NCBI GenBank assembly: GCA_963749875.1
Contig: CAVVOX010000007.1
Span: 62,001-126,000 of the forward strand
Direction: 5' to 3'
From: JAHQVI01 sp963749875
GTDB taxonomy: Bacteria; Pseudomonadota; Alphaproteobacteria; Rhizobiales; Rhodomicrobiaceae
Length of the DNA: 64,000 nt
The position numbers and the translations under genes are program-made. The notes under the pieces were generated by a model, which was given only the letters and a program-made list of their open reading frames with translations, did no database searches and was not told the origin of the DNA. This document shows, piece after piece, positions 18,675 to 27,423 of this stretch (position 1 is its first letter; every line of letters starts with the position of its first letter).

Positions 18675-18829
18675 GGTGCCGCCGTGCCACCCATAGCCGA
18701 AATTCAAATTGAGACGCTGCCCGCTTGGCTGAACTTTGCCACCGCTCACACGGTAGCGCAGCATTTCGCTCCCTTGACATGGGAATGATATGATTGCTGT
18801 GTCATAATCGATGATGAGGATTATGACTC

Positions 18830-19436
18830 ATGCAAGATGACGCGCCCGAAACGCATCGGCTGCCATTTCAGATTACCATCTGCGGAATCGAAGAACTCGC
18901 CGGTCACGCCGAAAGACAGGTCAGCCACGTCCTGTCGAATTCTCGATCCGGACCACCAGGAGCCAGAGGCCTTCGGCGAATATGGCGAACACGCCAAGCT
19001 GGAGCTGCGCTTTCACGATGTGATCGAGGCAAGCGCCGGCATCGAAGCGCCACAGCCGCACCATATCGAGCAGGTGCTCACCTTCGGGCGCGACATTCTG
19101 CGCGACCCGGAATCGCTGCGGCATCTTTTGGTCCACTGCCATATGGGTGTTTCGCGCTCGACCGCGGCCATGACTTTGCTGCTCGCCCAGGCGCAGCCGC
19201 AGAGCTCCGCGCGCGACGTGCTGCATCAGGTGCTCGCCATCCGCGAGAAAGCCTGGCCGAACCTGCGCATTCTCACATTCGGCGAAGAGCAGCTGGGACG
19301 CAGCGGTGAGTTCACGGACGCCGTGGGCGAGATATATCGTATCCAGCTGGACCGCCGCCCGCAAATCAAGGATTTCTTCCTCGAGGTCGGGCGCGGGCGT
19401 GAGGTGGAACTGGCTGAGCGCTTCAAGAATCGCTAG
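18830..19436 (+). pseudogene. Dual-specificity-like protein tyrosine phosphatase, frameshifted
   Basis: The first 36 codons (from ATG 18830, MQDDAPETHRLPFQITICG) read in one frame. The rest (ILDPDHQEPEAFGEYG onward) reads in the next frame. The switch falls at GAATTC, 18937-18942; removing one A gives SHVLSILDPDHQ, which is continuous. The corrected 201-residue protein has the phosphatase signature HCHMGVSRS near residue 102, with catalytic Cys and Arg in place. It matches small alphaproteobacterial phosphatases that act on phosphotyrosine-like substrates. Either a true recent frameshift or a sequencing error; the remainder is undamaged. Confidence 0.75.
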
Positions 19437-19445
19437 CCGGGTTGA

Positions 19446-19643
19446 CGCACCGAAGCCAAAGCGGAAATCTGGATGGATTGGGACGGGTTCGAACAAGCTG
19501 CAGACGCACTCAAGACCACAGCCTCAATACTCGCCAACGCCGCCGGCGAACGATCTGCGGCCCTGATGGCATTTGCCGACGTCGGCAAGAGCTGCAAAAG
19601 CTGCAAAAGCTGCCACCGCGACTACCGCATCGCGAAAGAATAG
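19446..19643 (+). pseudogene. C-terminal remnant of a cytochrome c'/c-556 gene
   Basis: About 65 codons encode AEIWMDWDGFEQAADALK, a helical stretch, and GKSCKSCKSCHRDYR with the heme-binding CKSCH, followed by TAG at 19641. This is the fourth helix and heme motif of cytochrome c' (usual ending VGKTCKACH). The first two-thirds of the gene and the signal peptide are missing; an in-frame TGA lies at 19443. The bases TGCAAAAGC are duplicated in tandem, giving an extra CKS before the heme motif. It lies ten bases after the phosphatase gene and seems to be a truncation relic. Confidence 0.65.
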
Positions 19644-19743
19644 GTCTCTCGCCGCGCCCTACTCAATTCAATCGTCCCCTCTTGCTGCGGTGCGTGTTAA
19701 AAGTGGAGATCAGCGCATTCACCCGCGCTGACATCACTTGCCG

Positions 19744-21531
19744 ATGACCGAGCGAGGCCCCTTGGCCAGGTTGAAACGAGAGAGGGATGTTTGGCATAGC
19801 GTCAGGCGATTTCGGGAGGTCGCCTTGAGCGCGACGGCGGCTATTGCGGCATGGTTTCTGGCGCTTGGCGGGCTGCGCGCCTCGCTCAAAACCCATTTGT
19901 TCGTGTTCGCGGCGGCTCTCGTCTTGCCGCTGTTGTTCGTCGTCGCATTGGCGCTGGTCAGCATCGTCACATCTGAGCGCTCCAACTCGCGCGAAGAGCT
20001 GATTCGTACGGCGATGGCCATCTCAAGCGATGTCAATCGGGAGGTCTCCGGATATCTGACGGTCTTGAAGACCCTCTCGAGCTCGACCCTCCTCGAGCGC
20101 GGCGATTTGAAGGACTTCTACACGCGGGCGGAGGTTGCGCTTGTCGACACGCAAGCCAACGTTCTGCTGCTTGACCCCTCGTTCCAGCAGCTCTTGAACA
20201 CACGTGTACCGTTCGGTACGCCGCTGCCTAAAACCGCCGACGAAGAGAGCGCCCGGATCGTTCTGGAAAAGCGCTCCCCTTACGTTTCTGATGTCTTCTT
20301 TGGAACGGTCTCCGGGCGTTTTGCCGTAAATATCGAAGTCCCCGTGATCAGCAAAAAGAAGATGAAATACATTCTGTTGATTACGCTGGATGCCGAACGC
20401 TTTGCCGAAATTCTGTCCGGCGCCGACACCGAGGACTTCGTAATCACCTTATCCGACCGCAAAGGCCAGATCATTTCGAGGATTCCGAAAGACAGTGCGC
20501 GCTCTATCCCGCCCACTCCACGGCATCTCGTATCGGGCACGGTTCCGACGATCTTCGAGCGTGAGGAGCAGGACGGCGCGCGATGGATCGACGCCTCCGT
20601 ATGGTCGACCGTGACGGGATGGCAAATCACGGTGAGTGCGTCCAGCGGCCAGCTCAATGGCGTCTTGTGGACATCCGTCCGCTGGTTCTGTACAGCGATC
20701 GGTGTCGCCATCCTGATGACGATCCTTTTCGGCGCGGTCATCGGCAGACGCCTGACGGAGCCGATTGTCAGCATAAGGCAGGCGACCGTCGAACTGGCCC
20801 GGGGGAGGTCGGTCGATCCTCGTGAGCTTGCGCTCACCGAAGCGAGCGAAGTGATGAACGCCCTCAGCCGAACGTCGGCTTTGATCGCCACCCGATCGAC
20901 CCGCCTCCAGGAGAGCGAGGAACGCTCGCGCGAGCAGGTCCGTCAGATCGATACGCTGATGCATGAGCTGGCGCACCGCAACAAGAACCAGCTTTCCGTG
21001 ATCGTGGCCATGGCCCGGCAATTGGCGGGCACTTGCGACAGCGTGGAGGAATTCCAGGAGAAGCTGACCCAGCGCATCATGGCAATGGCGCAGGCCCAGG
21101 ACATTCTGAGCCAGGGCGCCGGAACCGGCGTGTCCCTGCGGCGGCTTCTGGACAACCAGGTAAAACCCTTCGTGGACGAGAACTCGCCGCAGCTCATAGC
21201 CTCCGGTCCTGACGCCTTTCTGACCGCGGAGTCCGCCCGTTCCATCGGGATGGCCTTTCATGAGCTTGCGACGAACGCGACGAAATACGGCGCATTGAAG
21301 AGCCCGGAAGGGCGCATCTCGGTGACATGGTCGATTTCGGAACCCGATCGCCGGCTGAAAATCGAGTGGCGGGAACAGCACGGGCCGGCAGTCGACAGAC
21401 CGGACCGTTTCGGTTTCGGGCATACGATCATCGAAAAATATGTCGCCCGTACTTTGAACGCCGATGTGGACTACCGGTTCGAGACGTCCGGCATTGTCTG
21501 GACGGTCGAAGCAAAGGGGATGCTGGTCTGA
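19744..21531 (+). CDS. HWE-family sensor histidine kinase
   Basis: The protein is 595 residues from ATG 19744 (an upstream TTG at 19738 is also possible). A membrane helix near residues 45-70 precedes a periplasmic sensor region of about 230 residues that looks CACHE-like. A second helix lies near residues 315-337, then a HAMP-like linker. The kinase core shows the H-box ELAHRNKNQLSVIVAMARQ near residue 408, the N-box FHELATNATKYGAL near residue 504 and IEWRE near residue 540. The N-box histidine and the W-x-E triplet define the HWE/HisKA_2 group. No response regulator gene lies nearby, and the signal is unknown. Confidence 0.9.
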   Translation: MTERGPLARLKRERDVWHSVRRFREVALSATAAIAAWFLALGGLRASLKTHLFVFAAALVLPLLFVVALALVSIVTSERSNSREELIRTAMAISSDVNREVSGYLTVLKTLSSSTLLERGDLKDFYTRAEVALVDTQANVLLLDPSFQQLLNTRVPFGTPLPKTADEESARIVLEKRSPYVSDVFFGTVSGRFAVNIEVPVISKKKMKYILLITLDAERFAEILSGADTEDFVITLSDRKGQIISRIPKDSARSIPPTPRHLVSGTVPTIFEREEQDGARWIDASVWSTVTGWQITVSASSGQLNGVLWTSVRWFCTAIGVAILMTILFGAVIGRRLTEPIVSIRQATVELARGRSVDPRELALTEASEVMNALSRTSALIATRSTRLQESEERSREQVRQIDTLMHELAHRNKNQLSVIVAMARQLAGTCDSVEEFQEKLTQRIMAMAQAQDILSQGAGTGVSLRRLLDNQVKPFVDENSPQLIASGPDAFLTAESARSIGMAFHELATNATKYGALKSPEGRISVTWSISEPDRRLKIEWREQHGPAVDRPDRFGFGHTIIEKYVARTLNADVDYRFETSGIVWTVEAKGMLV

Positions 21532-21566
21532 TCGCGGCCGCCATCCCGCCCGCTCCGCCAGCGGAC

Positions 21567-22422
21567 TTATGGCCGTTCCGCGACGATGATCACCGGCTCG
21601 ATCTGATGCGCTTCGAGCGCGGCCACGTAGTTTGCGAATTTCTCCGGTCCGTTCGCGCCGGTTAAGAGGTGCAGACCCAGCGGCGGCGGTGCGCCGGCTT
21701 CGGCGATCTTGGCGAAGACCTCGCGGAAATAGCCGATCGCAAACTCCCGCAGAATTCTTTTCCGCCGCGATCTCAAATCCGTTTTCCTGAAGAAGGGCCG
21801 CGGTTTGGTCGCGCGATCTGAGGAAGCTCGCACCCTCCGTTTCGGCCCACGGCACCGGAAAGCGCATTCCGGGGGCCGGCCCCTTCATCACGTCGAAAAC
21901 GCAAAGCGGCGCTCCCGGCCGCAAGAGGCGGGCGAGCTCGGAATAGAATCGCGCCCGGTCATCGATGTTCATCGCGACGTGAAACGTGACCCCGGCATCG
22001 AAGGAGCCGTCGGCAAAAGGCATTGCCAGCACGCTCCCTTGCTGGAAGCGGCAGAGATCGGCAAGCCCCATGCGCGCCGTCAGCATCTGCGCCAGCTCGA
22101 TATATTCCTGGGTCAGATCAATACCCGTCACGCGGCAACGCTGCTCGCTCGCCAGACACCGGGCCGTGCCGCCCAAACCGCAACCGGCATCGAGAACGCG
22201 CATGCCGGGCTTGAGCGGCATCATTTCGATCGCCTGCAGGGTCGCGAGCCGCCCCGCAGTGTGAAACTCATCGACCGGAGCGAGATCTTCGACAGTCGGC
22301 GCGTCCGGATTGGCCCCGGCCTGCGCAAGGCCGCTCAGAACCGCTTCGACGAGACCGGGCTTGCCGTAATGTGTTGCAACGGTGTGTTCGAGATCGCCGG
22401 ATTTGGTTAAGCTCATATCCAT
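21567..22422 (-). pseudogene. SAM-dependent methyltransferase, frameshifted near its C-terminus
   Basis: From ATG 22422 the frame encodes a class I methyltransferase: MRVLDAGCGLGGTARCL near residue 74, TGIDLTQEYIELA, and FDAGVTFHVAMNI. After FEIAAEK the frame shifts at GAATTC (21752-21757). Removing one base restores ILREFAIGYFREVF and a further 57 or so residues to the stop at 21567. The corrected protein would have about 284 residues and resembles glycine/sarcosine-type small-molecule methyltransferases. Without correction the frame runs on antisense through the kinase gene. It is divergent from an HxlR regulator that may control it. Confidence 0.75.
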
Positions 22423-22579
22423 TGCCTCTTCTCACAATTCGCTTTGTCGGATGCGCAATTTATCCGTTGCGCGGCTCACGAACCCAATATCCCTTCCGAT
22501 CCTTCGCAAGAACAGTACAAAAACTGTAGTTCCAGGCTGCGCGCCCGAAATGTTAGCCTCAGCTCAAGGAGGTGACGCC
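22423..22579. promoter_or_regulatory. Divergent promoter region between methyltransferase and HxlR genes
   Basis: This 157-base gap separates two genes transcribed away from each other and must hold both promoters. It is less GC-rich than its flanks. HxlR-type repressors commonly bind such divergent gaps; I could not define a clear operator. Confidence 0.4.
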
Positions 22580-23281
22580 ATGAAGTCTTATGGGCAATTT
22601 TGTCCCGTGGCCAAGGCGGCGGAACTGTTTTGCGAGCGCTGGACACCGCTCATCCTGCGCGATCTCGCCGCCGGTTCAACGCGCTTCTCCGAGCTGCAGC
22701 GCGGGGTGCCGCTGATGTCGCCGACCCTCCTGGCGCATCGGCTCAGGCAGCTCGAGGCGGAAGGCATTATCGAGCGCCGCCCGCTCGGCAGCGGCAAGGG
22801 GCACAGCTACCATCTGACACCGGCAGGGAGTGAGTTCGTGCCTGTCGTGGAAGCGCTTGGCGTCTGGGGGCAGAGATGGTCGCGCCGGCAACTCGCCGAA
22901 AACGAGATCGATCTCAGCCTCTTGATCTGGGCCCTGGAACGCAGCGTCGATCCGGGCGCCTTCGACAAGCACCGCACCGTCGTCAGATTGGAATTCACCG
23001 ATCGTCCGGGGGCGGAGAAGTTCTGGTGGTTCGTCAATGAAAAGGGAGGCTGCGAGCTCTGCCTGCACGACCCGGGCTATGAGATCGACCTTTATCTCGC
23101 CGCCACCCTGCCGGACATGATCTATATCGTCAGAGGCGACCTGCCGCTCGCCCGCGCGATCGAAACGGGCCGGCTTGAGGCGCTCGGCTCGGCGCGCGAA
23201 ATGGAGCGGCTCGTCGCTTGGTTCAATCTCGGCCCGGCGACGCAAATCCCGTCGCAGCGCAGCGACGCCGTCGCCATTTAG
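22580..23281 (+). CDS. HxlR-family winged-helix transcriptional regulator
   Basis: The protein is 233 residues from ATG 22580, chosen because AAGGAGGTG sits at 22566-22574; a much longer open frame upstream is not supported. The HxlR domain covers residues 1-100: YGQFCPVAKAAELFCERWT, LRDLAAGSTRFSELQRG and the HRLRQLEAEGIIERRP recognition-wing region. A C-terminal extension of about 120 residues resembles a sterol-carrier-like sensing domain. Cys near position 8 is typical of redox or electrophile-sensing HxlR proteins. Divergent from the methyltransferase gene. Confidence 0.88.
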   Translation: MKSYGQFCPVAKAAELFCERWTPLILRDLAAGSTRFSELQRGVPLMSPTLLAHRLRQLEAEGIIERRPLGSGKGHSYHLTPAGSEFVPVVEALGVWGQRWSRRQLAENEIDLSLLIWALERSVDPGAFDKHRTVVRLEFTDRPGAEKFWWFVNEKGGCELCLHDPGYEIDLYLAATLPDMIYIVRGDLPLARAIETGRLEALGSAREMERLVAWFNLGPATQIPSQRSDAVAI

Positions 23282-23406
23282 TCCCGCTGTGACGGAGCGG
23301 TTTACTCATCCGACTATGCGGAAGGTCCGATGGGACAGATTTTTGGGACTGGGCAAGTGTCGGACGAGACGGACCTTTTTGGGCCGCTGCGCGTTACGGA
23401 AGTGGA

Positions 23407-24141
23407 ATGCTTCCACAATGGCTTCACATCCTTTCCATCATCTCGCTGGCAATCGGCTTTGTCAGCGCCGCAATCATTGCGCTTGATGAGATCCGTGACC
23501 CGCAGCACATGTGGATCATGAATATCGTCTGGCCGGTCACCGCCCTCTTTGCCGGTCTGATCTCACTATGGGGGTATTTCGCCTATGGCCGGCTCGCCTC
23601 CAAATCCCGCGTTGAGCGCGCGATGGCGCAAGATCGTGACATGCCGAATAAAAGGCTGACACCCTTTCCTGTGATGGTCGCGAAAGGTGCGGCTCACTGC
23701 GGCAGCGGGTGCACGCTTGGGGACATTTGCGCGGAATCGCTGGCCTACCTCGTCCCGGCAATCGCTGTCTGGCTGGGCTGGAAGAGTGTCTTCGCGGAGA
23801 AGATATTTGCCGTATGGATTCTGGATTTCATTCTCGCCTTTTTGTTCGGCATCGCCTTCCAGTATTTCACAATCAAGCCGATGAGAAACCTTTCGCCATA
23901 TGAGGGGCTGATCGAGTCCGTGAAGGCGGATACGCTATCGCTGACGGCTTGGCAGGTCGGCATGTACGGCTTTATGGCGATTGCCAATTTCTGGATTTTC
24001 GCGAGTGTCCTCCAGGCGCCGCTCGAGGCAAGCAGCGTGGAATTCTGGTTCATGATGCAAATCGCCATGCTGTTCGGCTTTGCCACATCCTATCCGGTGA
24101 ACGGGTGGTTGATCCGGCAGGGCATCAAAGAGGCGATGTAG
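23407..24141 (+). CDS. DUF4396 domain integral membrane protein
   Basis: The 244-residue protein has about six membrane helices. The family signature is visible in LDEIRDPQHMWIMNIVWPVTA near residues 26-46 and in KGAAHCGSGCTLGD near residue 95, where paired cysteines with a histidine suggest metal binding. DUF4396 proteins are found near copper or other metal genes in many bacteria; here a cation efflux gene is convergent with it. Function is unknown. Confidence 0.85.
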   Translation: MLPQWLHILSIISLAIGFVSAAIIALDEIRDPQHMWIMNIVWPVTALFAGLISLWGYFAYGRLASKSRVERAMAQDRDMPNKRLTPFPVMVAKGAAHCGSGCTLGDICAESLAYLVPAIAVWLGWKSVFAEKIFAVWILDFILAFLFGIAFQYFTIKPMRNLSPYEGLIESVKADTLSLTAWQVGMYGFMAIANFWIFASVLQAPLEASSVEFWFMMQIAMLFGFATSYPVNGWLIRQGIKEAM

Positions 24142-24194
24142 CGCGTGGCTACCGCGGCGCATCTGACGTTCGAGGCGTCAAAATGCGCGTTGCG

Positions 24195-25142
24195 CTAAGC
24201 TTGCGAAACGGCAACCTGCTCCGGCACTGACGTCGGCTGGTCTTCCGTGGCAGGTTTAATCAGAGCGAAGATCACGGATGGTATATCCTCCCTGATCCGC
24301 TTTTCAATCCGTTCCACCGCATTCTCAATGTCTGTCGTCCGCAAATCGGCGAAATCGAGTTCCAGGACCGAAATGATTTGCTCCGGAGCCAGATGAACCG
24401 TCCAGAGACTCGTCACCTCTTTGACCGCCTCGTCGCTTTCCGCGATCTGGCGAATGGAGCGGTTGATGCGAGGCGATGCCGCCTCCCCAATGAGGAGACT
24501 TTTACTCTCGCGCGCCAGCAATATTGCCGTGGCCCCAAGCAGAAGCCCGATGCCGATCGAGGCGACACCGTCCAGCACCGGCAGCTCGAAATAATCCGAG
24601 GCGGCAATGCCAACGGCCGCGATGATTATGCCTAACACCGCTGCGCTATCTTCCAGCAGCACGATAAAGGCCGGCGGGTCCTTGCTTCGTTGAATGGAAT
24701 CGAAAAAGCTTGTGCTTCCGTCCACCATCTTGAAATTTCTTAGCGCAAAGGTCCAACTGGCGCTTTCCAGGATAAAGGCGATGCCAAGAACGATATAATT
24801 GGTGAGATGTCCGGTACTTTCCTTTGGCGAGATCACATGCTGGACCCCTTCGTATAAGGCGAGGCCGGCGCCAAGCGCGAAGATCATGACCGCGACGATG
24901 AAGCTCCAAAAGTAAAGTTCCCGGCCATGACCAAGGGGATGATCGCGGTCCGGAGGCCGAGCCGCGCGATGTTGACCGTAGAGGAGAAGAACCTGATTGG
25001 TCGTATCGACGAGGGAGTGGATCCCTTCGCTGAGCATCGCCGAGCTTCCAGTCCAGGCCGCCGCGATGAACTTCGTCAAAGCAATGAGTAGATTGGCTCC
25101 AAGGGCGGCGTACACGGTCATCCGGGTGGAGCCGCTATTCAT
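24195..25142 (-). CDS. Cation diffusion facilitator transporter (ZnT9-like)
   Basis: This is a 315-residue inner-membrane proton/metal antiporter. Helix 2 carries SEGIHSLVDTTNQ with the HxxxD metal site. After helix 4 comes RSKDPPAFIVLLEDSAAV, the pattern of the ZnT9-like subgroup, in which the second site is altered from HxxxD. The cytoplasmic C-terminal domain has the usual EVTSLWTVHLAPEQI fold. Zinc, iron or cobalt are possible substrates. Confidence 0.88.
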   Translation of the reverse strand: MNSGSTRMTVYAALGANLLIALTKFIAAAWTGSSAMLSEGIHSLVDTTNQVLLLYGQHRAARPPDRDHPLGHGRELYFWSFIVAVMIFALGAGLALYEGVQHVISPKESTGHLTNYIVLGIAFILESASWTFALRNFKMVDGSTSFFDSIQRSKDPPAFIVLLEDSAAVLGIIIAAVGIAASDYFELPVLDGVASIGIGLLLGATAILLARESKSLLIGEAASPRINRSIRQIAESDEAVKEVTSLWTVHLAPEQIISVLELDFADLRTTDIENAVERIEKRIREDIPSVIFALIKPATEDQPTSVPEQVAVSQA

Positions 25143-25388
25143 GGTCAGCCTCGAAGGCGGTCGTCATCTTTATTTTCAGGCTCTGCTCTGGTCGCACCGT
25201 TTTCGCTTTCGCAAGCAGATCGAATTCCCAATGTCGGACGCCGGCAAAGGGATAGACACGAGGCTCCCTTGAGATCCCAAAGTTCGCTACAGAGGGCGCT
25301 GAGAGGGACGAGTTCAAAGGATCGAAAGCGAAATGTCTCGAACAGGCGGAAAGTTCCGGCAGGTTCGTGACAAGCGCTTAGCGAGCGG

Positions 25389-25682
25389 CTAGCCGAAAAT
25401 CCCGTGGATAATCGGCCATTCCGTCACCGGTCCGAACAGCTCCGCGATCGCGGCAAGGCCGCCAATGGCCAAAGACGCAAAGGCGACGAAGCTGGTGCGT
25501 CCCTGTTTCTGGCCGATCTTGTAGATGATGTCGTTTTGTTCGGCCAGCTTGGCCGCGATCCGTTCGGCAATCAATTCCGCCGCAGCGGCATTCGCCTCAA
25601 TCGCGGAGTTGGTGAGCCGCTTTTCATGCTGCTGGCGCAGAAACTCCTGGTGCCGGCGCTCCGCCGCGTTCTCGATACTCAT
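25389..25682 (-). CDS. Small protein with coiled coil and one membrane helix
   Basis: The 97-residue protein starts at ATG 25682 after a GGGAGAG site. Residues 1-55 are charged and helical, rich in Ala, Glu and Arg. Residues 66-86 form one hydrophobic helix, and the C-terminus is short. It resembles small membrane-anchored proteins of rhizobial genomes but has no known role. Confidence 0.6.
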   Translation of the reverse strand: MSIENAAERRHQEFLRQQHEKRLTNSAIEANAAAAELIAERIAAKLAEQNDIIYKIGQKQGRTSFVAFASLAIGGLAAIAELFGPVTEWPIIHGIFG

Positions 25683-26021
25683 GGATGACTCTCCCTCAGC
25701 CCTATAGCCGAATTTCCGGCTTCAGCTCTTATACCGGCTATCGGTCCGGAGAAAAACAATCTCGCGTGAGTCGCTCGAACGCCATTGGAAGCAGCGCCAA
25801 GCAATCATATATCCCGCAATGAGAGGCACGGCCGCTATGGAAGCATAGCCGCAGAAAACCCAGGCATTCCGCCGTCTTGAAACCAGCACCCGGTTCCGGC
25901 GCGATCGAGAACAGTAGGGGCTTCACAGAAGTGAAACAGAGTTATAGTATGCCTCTCATTATAGGACGTAGTGCGAGCGTCACTGCAAAGCTAACGGGTT
26001 GAACCGTCAGGAAAGGCAGAC
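25683..26021. other. Intergenic region before the HNH gene
   Basis: This 339-base gap lies between the start of a minus-strand gene and a plus-strand gene. No supportable gene or strong hairpin is visible; it must hold both promoters. Confidence 0.5.
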
Positions 26022-26591
26022 GTGATCGCAGCAGCATCGGCCATCTCGCCCCCCGAGGCCTTCCCGGCCCTCGTACTCAATGCGGACTACCGGCCTCTCA
26101 GCTACTACCCACTTTCTCTCTGGGGCTGGCAGGATACTGTCAAGGCTGTGTTCCTCGACCGCGTCAACATTGTCTCCGAATATGAACGCGCGGTGCGCAG
26201 CCCGACCTTCGAGATGAAGCTGCCGAGCGTGGTTTCGCTCAAGGTCTATGTGAAGCCGGCGCTTTATCCGGCATTTACCCGGTTCAACGTCTTCCTGCGC
26301 GATCGCTTCGCCTGCCAATATTGCGGCGGCAAGGACGACCTCACCTTCGATCATCTCCTACCCCGCTCGCGGGGCGGCATGACGCGGTGGGATAATGTCA
26401 CGACGGCCTGCGCGCCCTGCAATTTGAGGAAAGGCGGCGATATGCCCCAGAAGGCGAAGATGTGGCCCGCGCAGCCGCCCTATCGACCCACGGTTCATGA
26501 GCTCCATCGCAATGGACGGCTCTTTCCGCCGAACTATCTGCATGAGAGCTGGCTCGACTATCTCTACTGGGATACCGAGCTGGAGCCATAA
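26022..26591 (+). CDS. HNH endonuclease family protein
   Basis: The 189-residue protein starts at GTG 26022 after GGAAAGG. The N-terminal part ALVLNADYRPLSYYPLSLWG is highly characteristic of a conserved alphaproteobacterial HNH protein. The nuclease domain has zinc ligands in CQYCGG near residue 96 and CAPCN near residue 130, with FDHLLPRSRGG and WDNV between them, the HNH core. The natural DNA target is unknown; wide conservation suggests a housekeeping role rather than a homing enzyme. Confidence 0.9.
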   Translation: MIAAASAISPPEAFPALVLNADYRPLSYYPLSLWGWQDTVKAVFLDRVNIVSEYERAVRSPTFEMKLPSVVSLKVYVKPALYPAFTRFNVFLRDRFACQYCGGKDDLTFDHLLPRSRGGMTRWDNVTTACAPCNLRKGGDMPQKAKMWPAQPPYRPTVHELHRNGRLFPPNYLHESWLDYLYWDTELEP

Positions 26592-26620
26592 GACGGCGGA
26601 CTAAGTCGCGGCAAACAGAA

Positions 26621-26645
26621 ACGGGCGCTCAACTCGAGCGCCCGT
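26621..26645 (+). terminator. Strong hairpin after the HNH gene
   Basis: ACGGGCGCTC at 26621-26630 and GAGCGCCCGT at 26636-26645 form a perfect 10-bp stem with an AACTC loop. There is no T run, but its position 30 bases after the stop fits termination or transcript protection. Confidence 0.55.
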
Positions 26646-26752
26646 CCTGATTCTGGCGGTCGCAAACGCCTGGGGGGCGGCAGGCGACACGCATTCCTCA
26701 AGCGGCTCGCAAATTTCCTCGGCAATAGACATTTACGCGGCCAGCCACTCGG

Positions 26753-26850
26753 ATACGCAACGCAACTCACAAACGCAACAAGACGCAACGGCACTCAACG
26801 CAGTACGACTTAACGCAACACAATCAACACGATACGCAAACGCAACACAG
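26753..26850. repeat. Cluster of ACGCAAC heptamers
   Basis: About nine irregularly spaced copies of (A)ACGCAA(C), reading GTTGCGT on the minus strand, occur in roughly 100 bases, for example CGCAACGCAACTC, AAACGCAACAAGACGCAACGG and TTAACGCAACAC. The stretch is A/C-rich and unlike its surroundings. It is not a CRISPR array because there is no long repeat unit or regular spacer. Confidence 0.6.
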
Positions 26851-26888
26851 GCTTCCTCACGCGGTCCGTCCGGATCAAACATGCAGAC

Positions 26889-27113
26889 CTAGACCCGGCC
26901 GACGCCCGTGAACGCCAAGGACGCGGCGTCCGAGGACAAGGGTAGAACAAGCTGAAGACGGTCTTGTTCCCGGGACTGCAACGGGGCTTCGTAACGTCCC
27001 TTCTCCGCCTCCAGAAATTCCGCCTGTTTCATCCGCTTCTCCGCGACCGAACGCAGCACGCCGCTCGCGACGCTCCCCAATTGCTTCCAATTGGGATCAC
27101 ACTCGTGTTTCAC
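26889..27113 (-). CDS. Hypothetical small protein
   Basis: A 74-residue frame starts at GTG 27113 with GGAG seven bases upstream. The sequence begins MKHECDPNWKQLGSVASG and is charged and helical (EKRMKQAEFLEAEKGRYE). Amino-acid composition is protein-like and no other gene covers the region. I recognise no family. The 836-base gap from the HNH gene to the cupin gene holds otherwise only the heptamer cluster and the hairpin. Confidence 0.35.
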   Translation of the reverse strand: MKHECDPNWKQLGSVASGVLRSVAEKRMKQAEFLEAEKGRYEAPLQSREQDRLQLVLPLSSDAASLAFTGVGRV

Positions 27114-27423
27114 TTTACACTCCACGATTTACTGACACTGTTAAGAAGGTGTTTACCTTCCTATGTCTGAATAGCCGATTCGGCGCCGGCCGTCAGCAAT
27201 ATGCAACAGTCAAGCATTTGCTTCTGAGAATCTGTGCATTTCGTGGAGATCAATGCAAAAAAGCCTCAATTGACGTTAAAGTTTTTCTCCGCCAGCCACC
27301 TCATTGACGACGCAATCCGCAAATTGATCCGCCTGCTGTAGATTGTCCCGGACTTCGTCCGGAAGCGCCCTTCGCATGTTCGCACGGCAAGGGAAAGTCA
27401 GGGGAAAAAGCATCGCCGTGACG

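Noticed and set aside
18774..18808. TTGACA and CATAAT as a promoter for the phosphatase gene
   Set aside because: The spacing of 23 bases is too long for a standard sigma-70 promoter.
18937..18942. GAATTC at the frameshift as an EcoRI cloning or chimera joint
   Set aside because: Both sides continue the same phosphatase, so no foreign junction exists; the same holds at 21752-21757, and many other GAATTC sites lie inside intact genes.
20449..21566. Long minus-strand continuation of the methyltransferase frame through the kinase gene
   Set aside because: The sequence after the frameshift has no methyltransferase likeness and is antisense to the histidine kinase; the true C-terminus lies in another frame ending at 21567.
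25135..25317. A 60-codon frame overlapping the start of the cation efflux gene
   Set aside because: Too short, no ribosome site and no family; overlap with the transporter start by eight bases is not enough support.
26753..26850. Heptamer cluster as a replication origin
   Set aside because: No DnaA boxes, initiator gene or AT-rich unwinding segment in the right arrangement.
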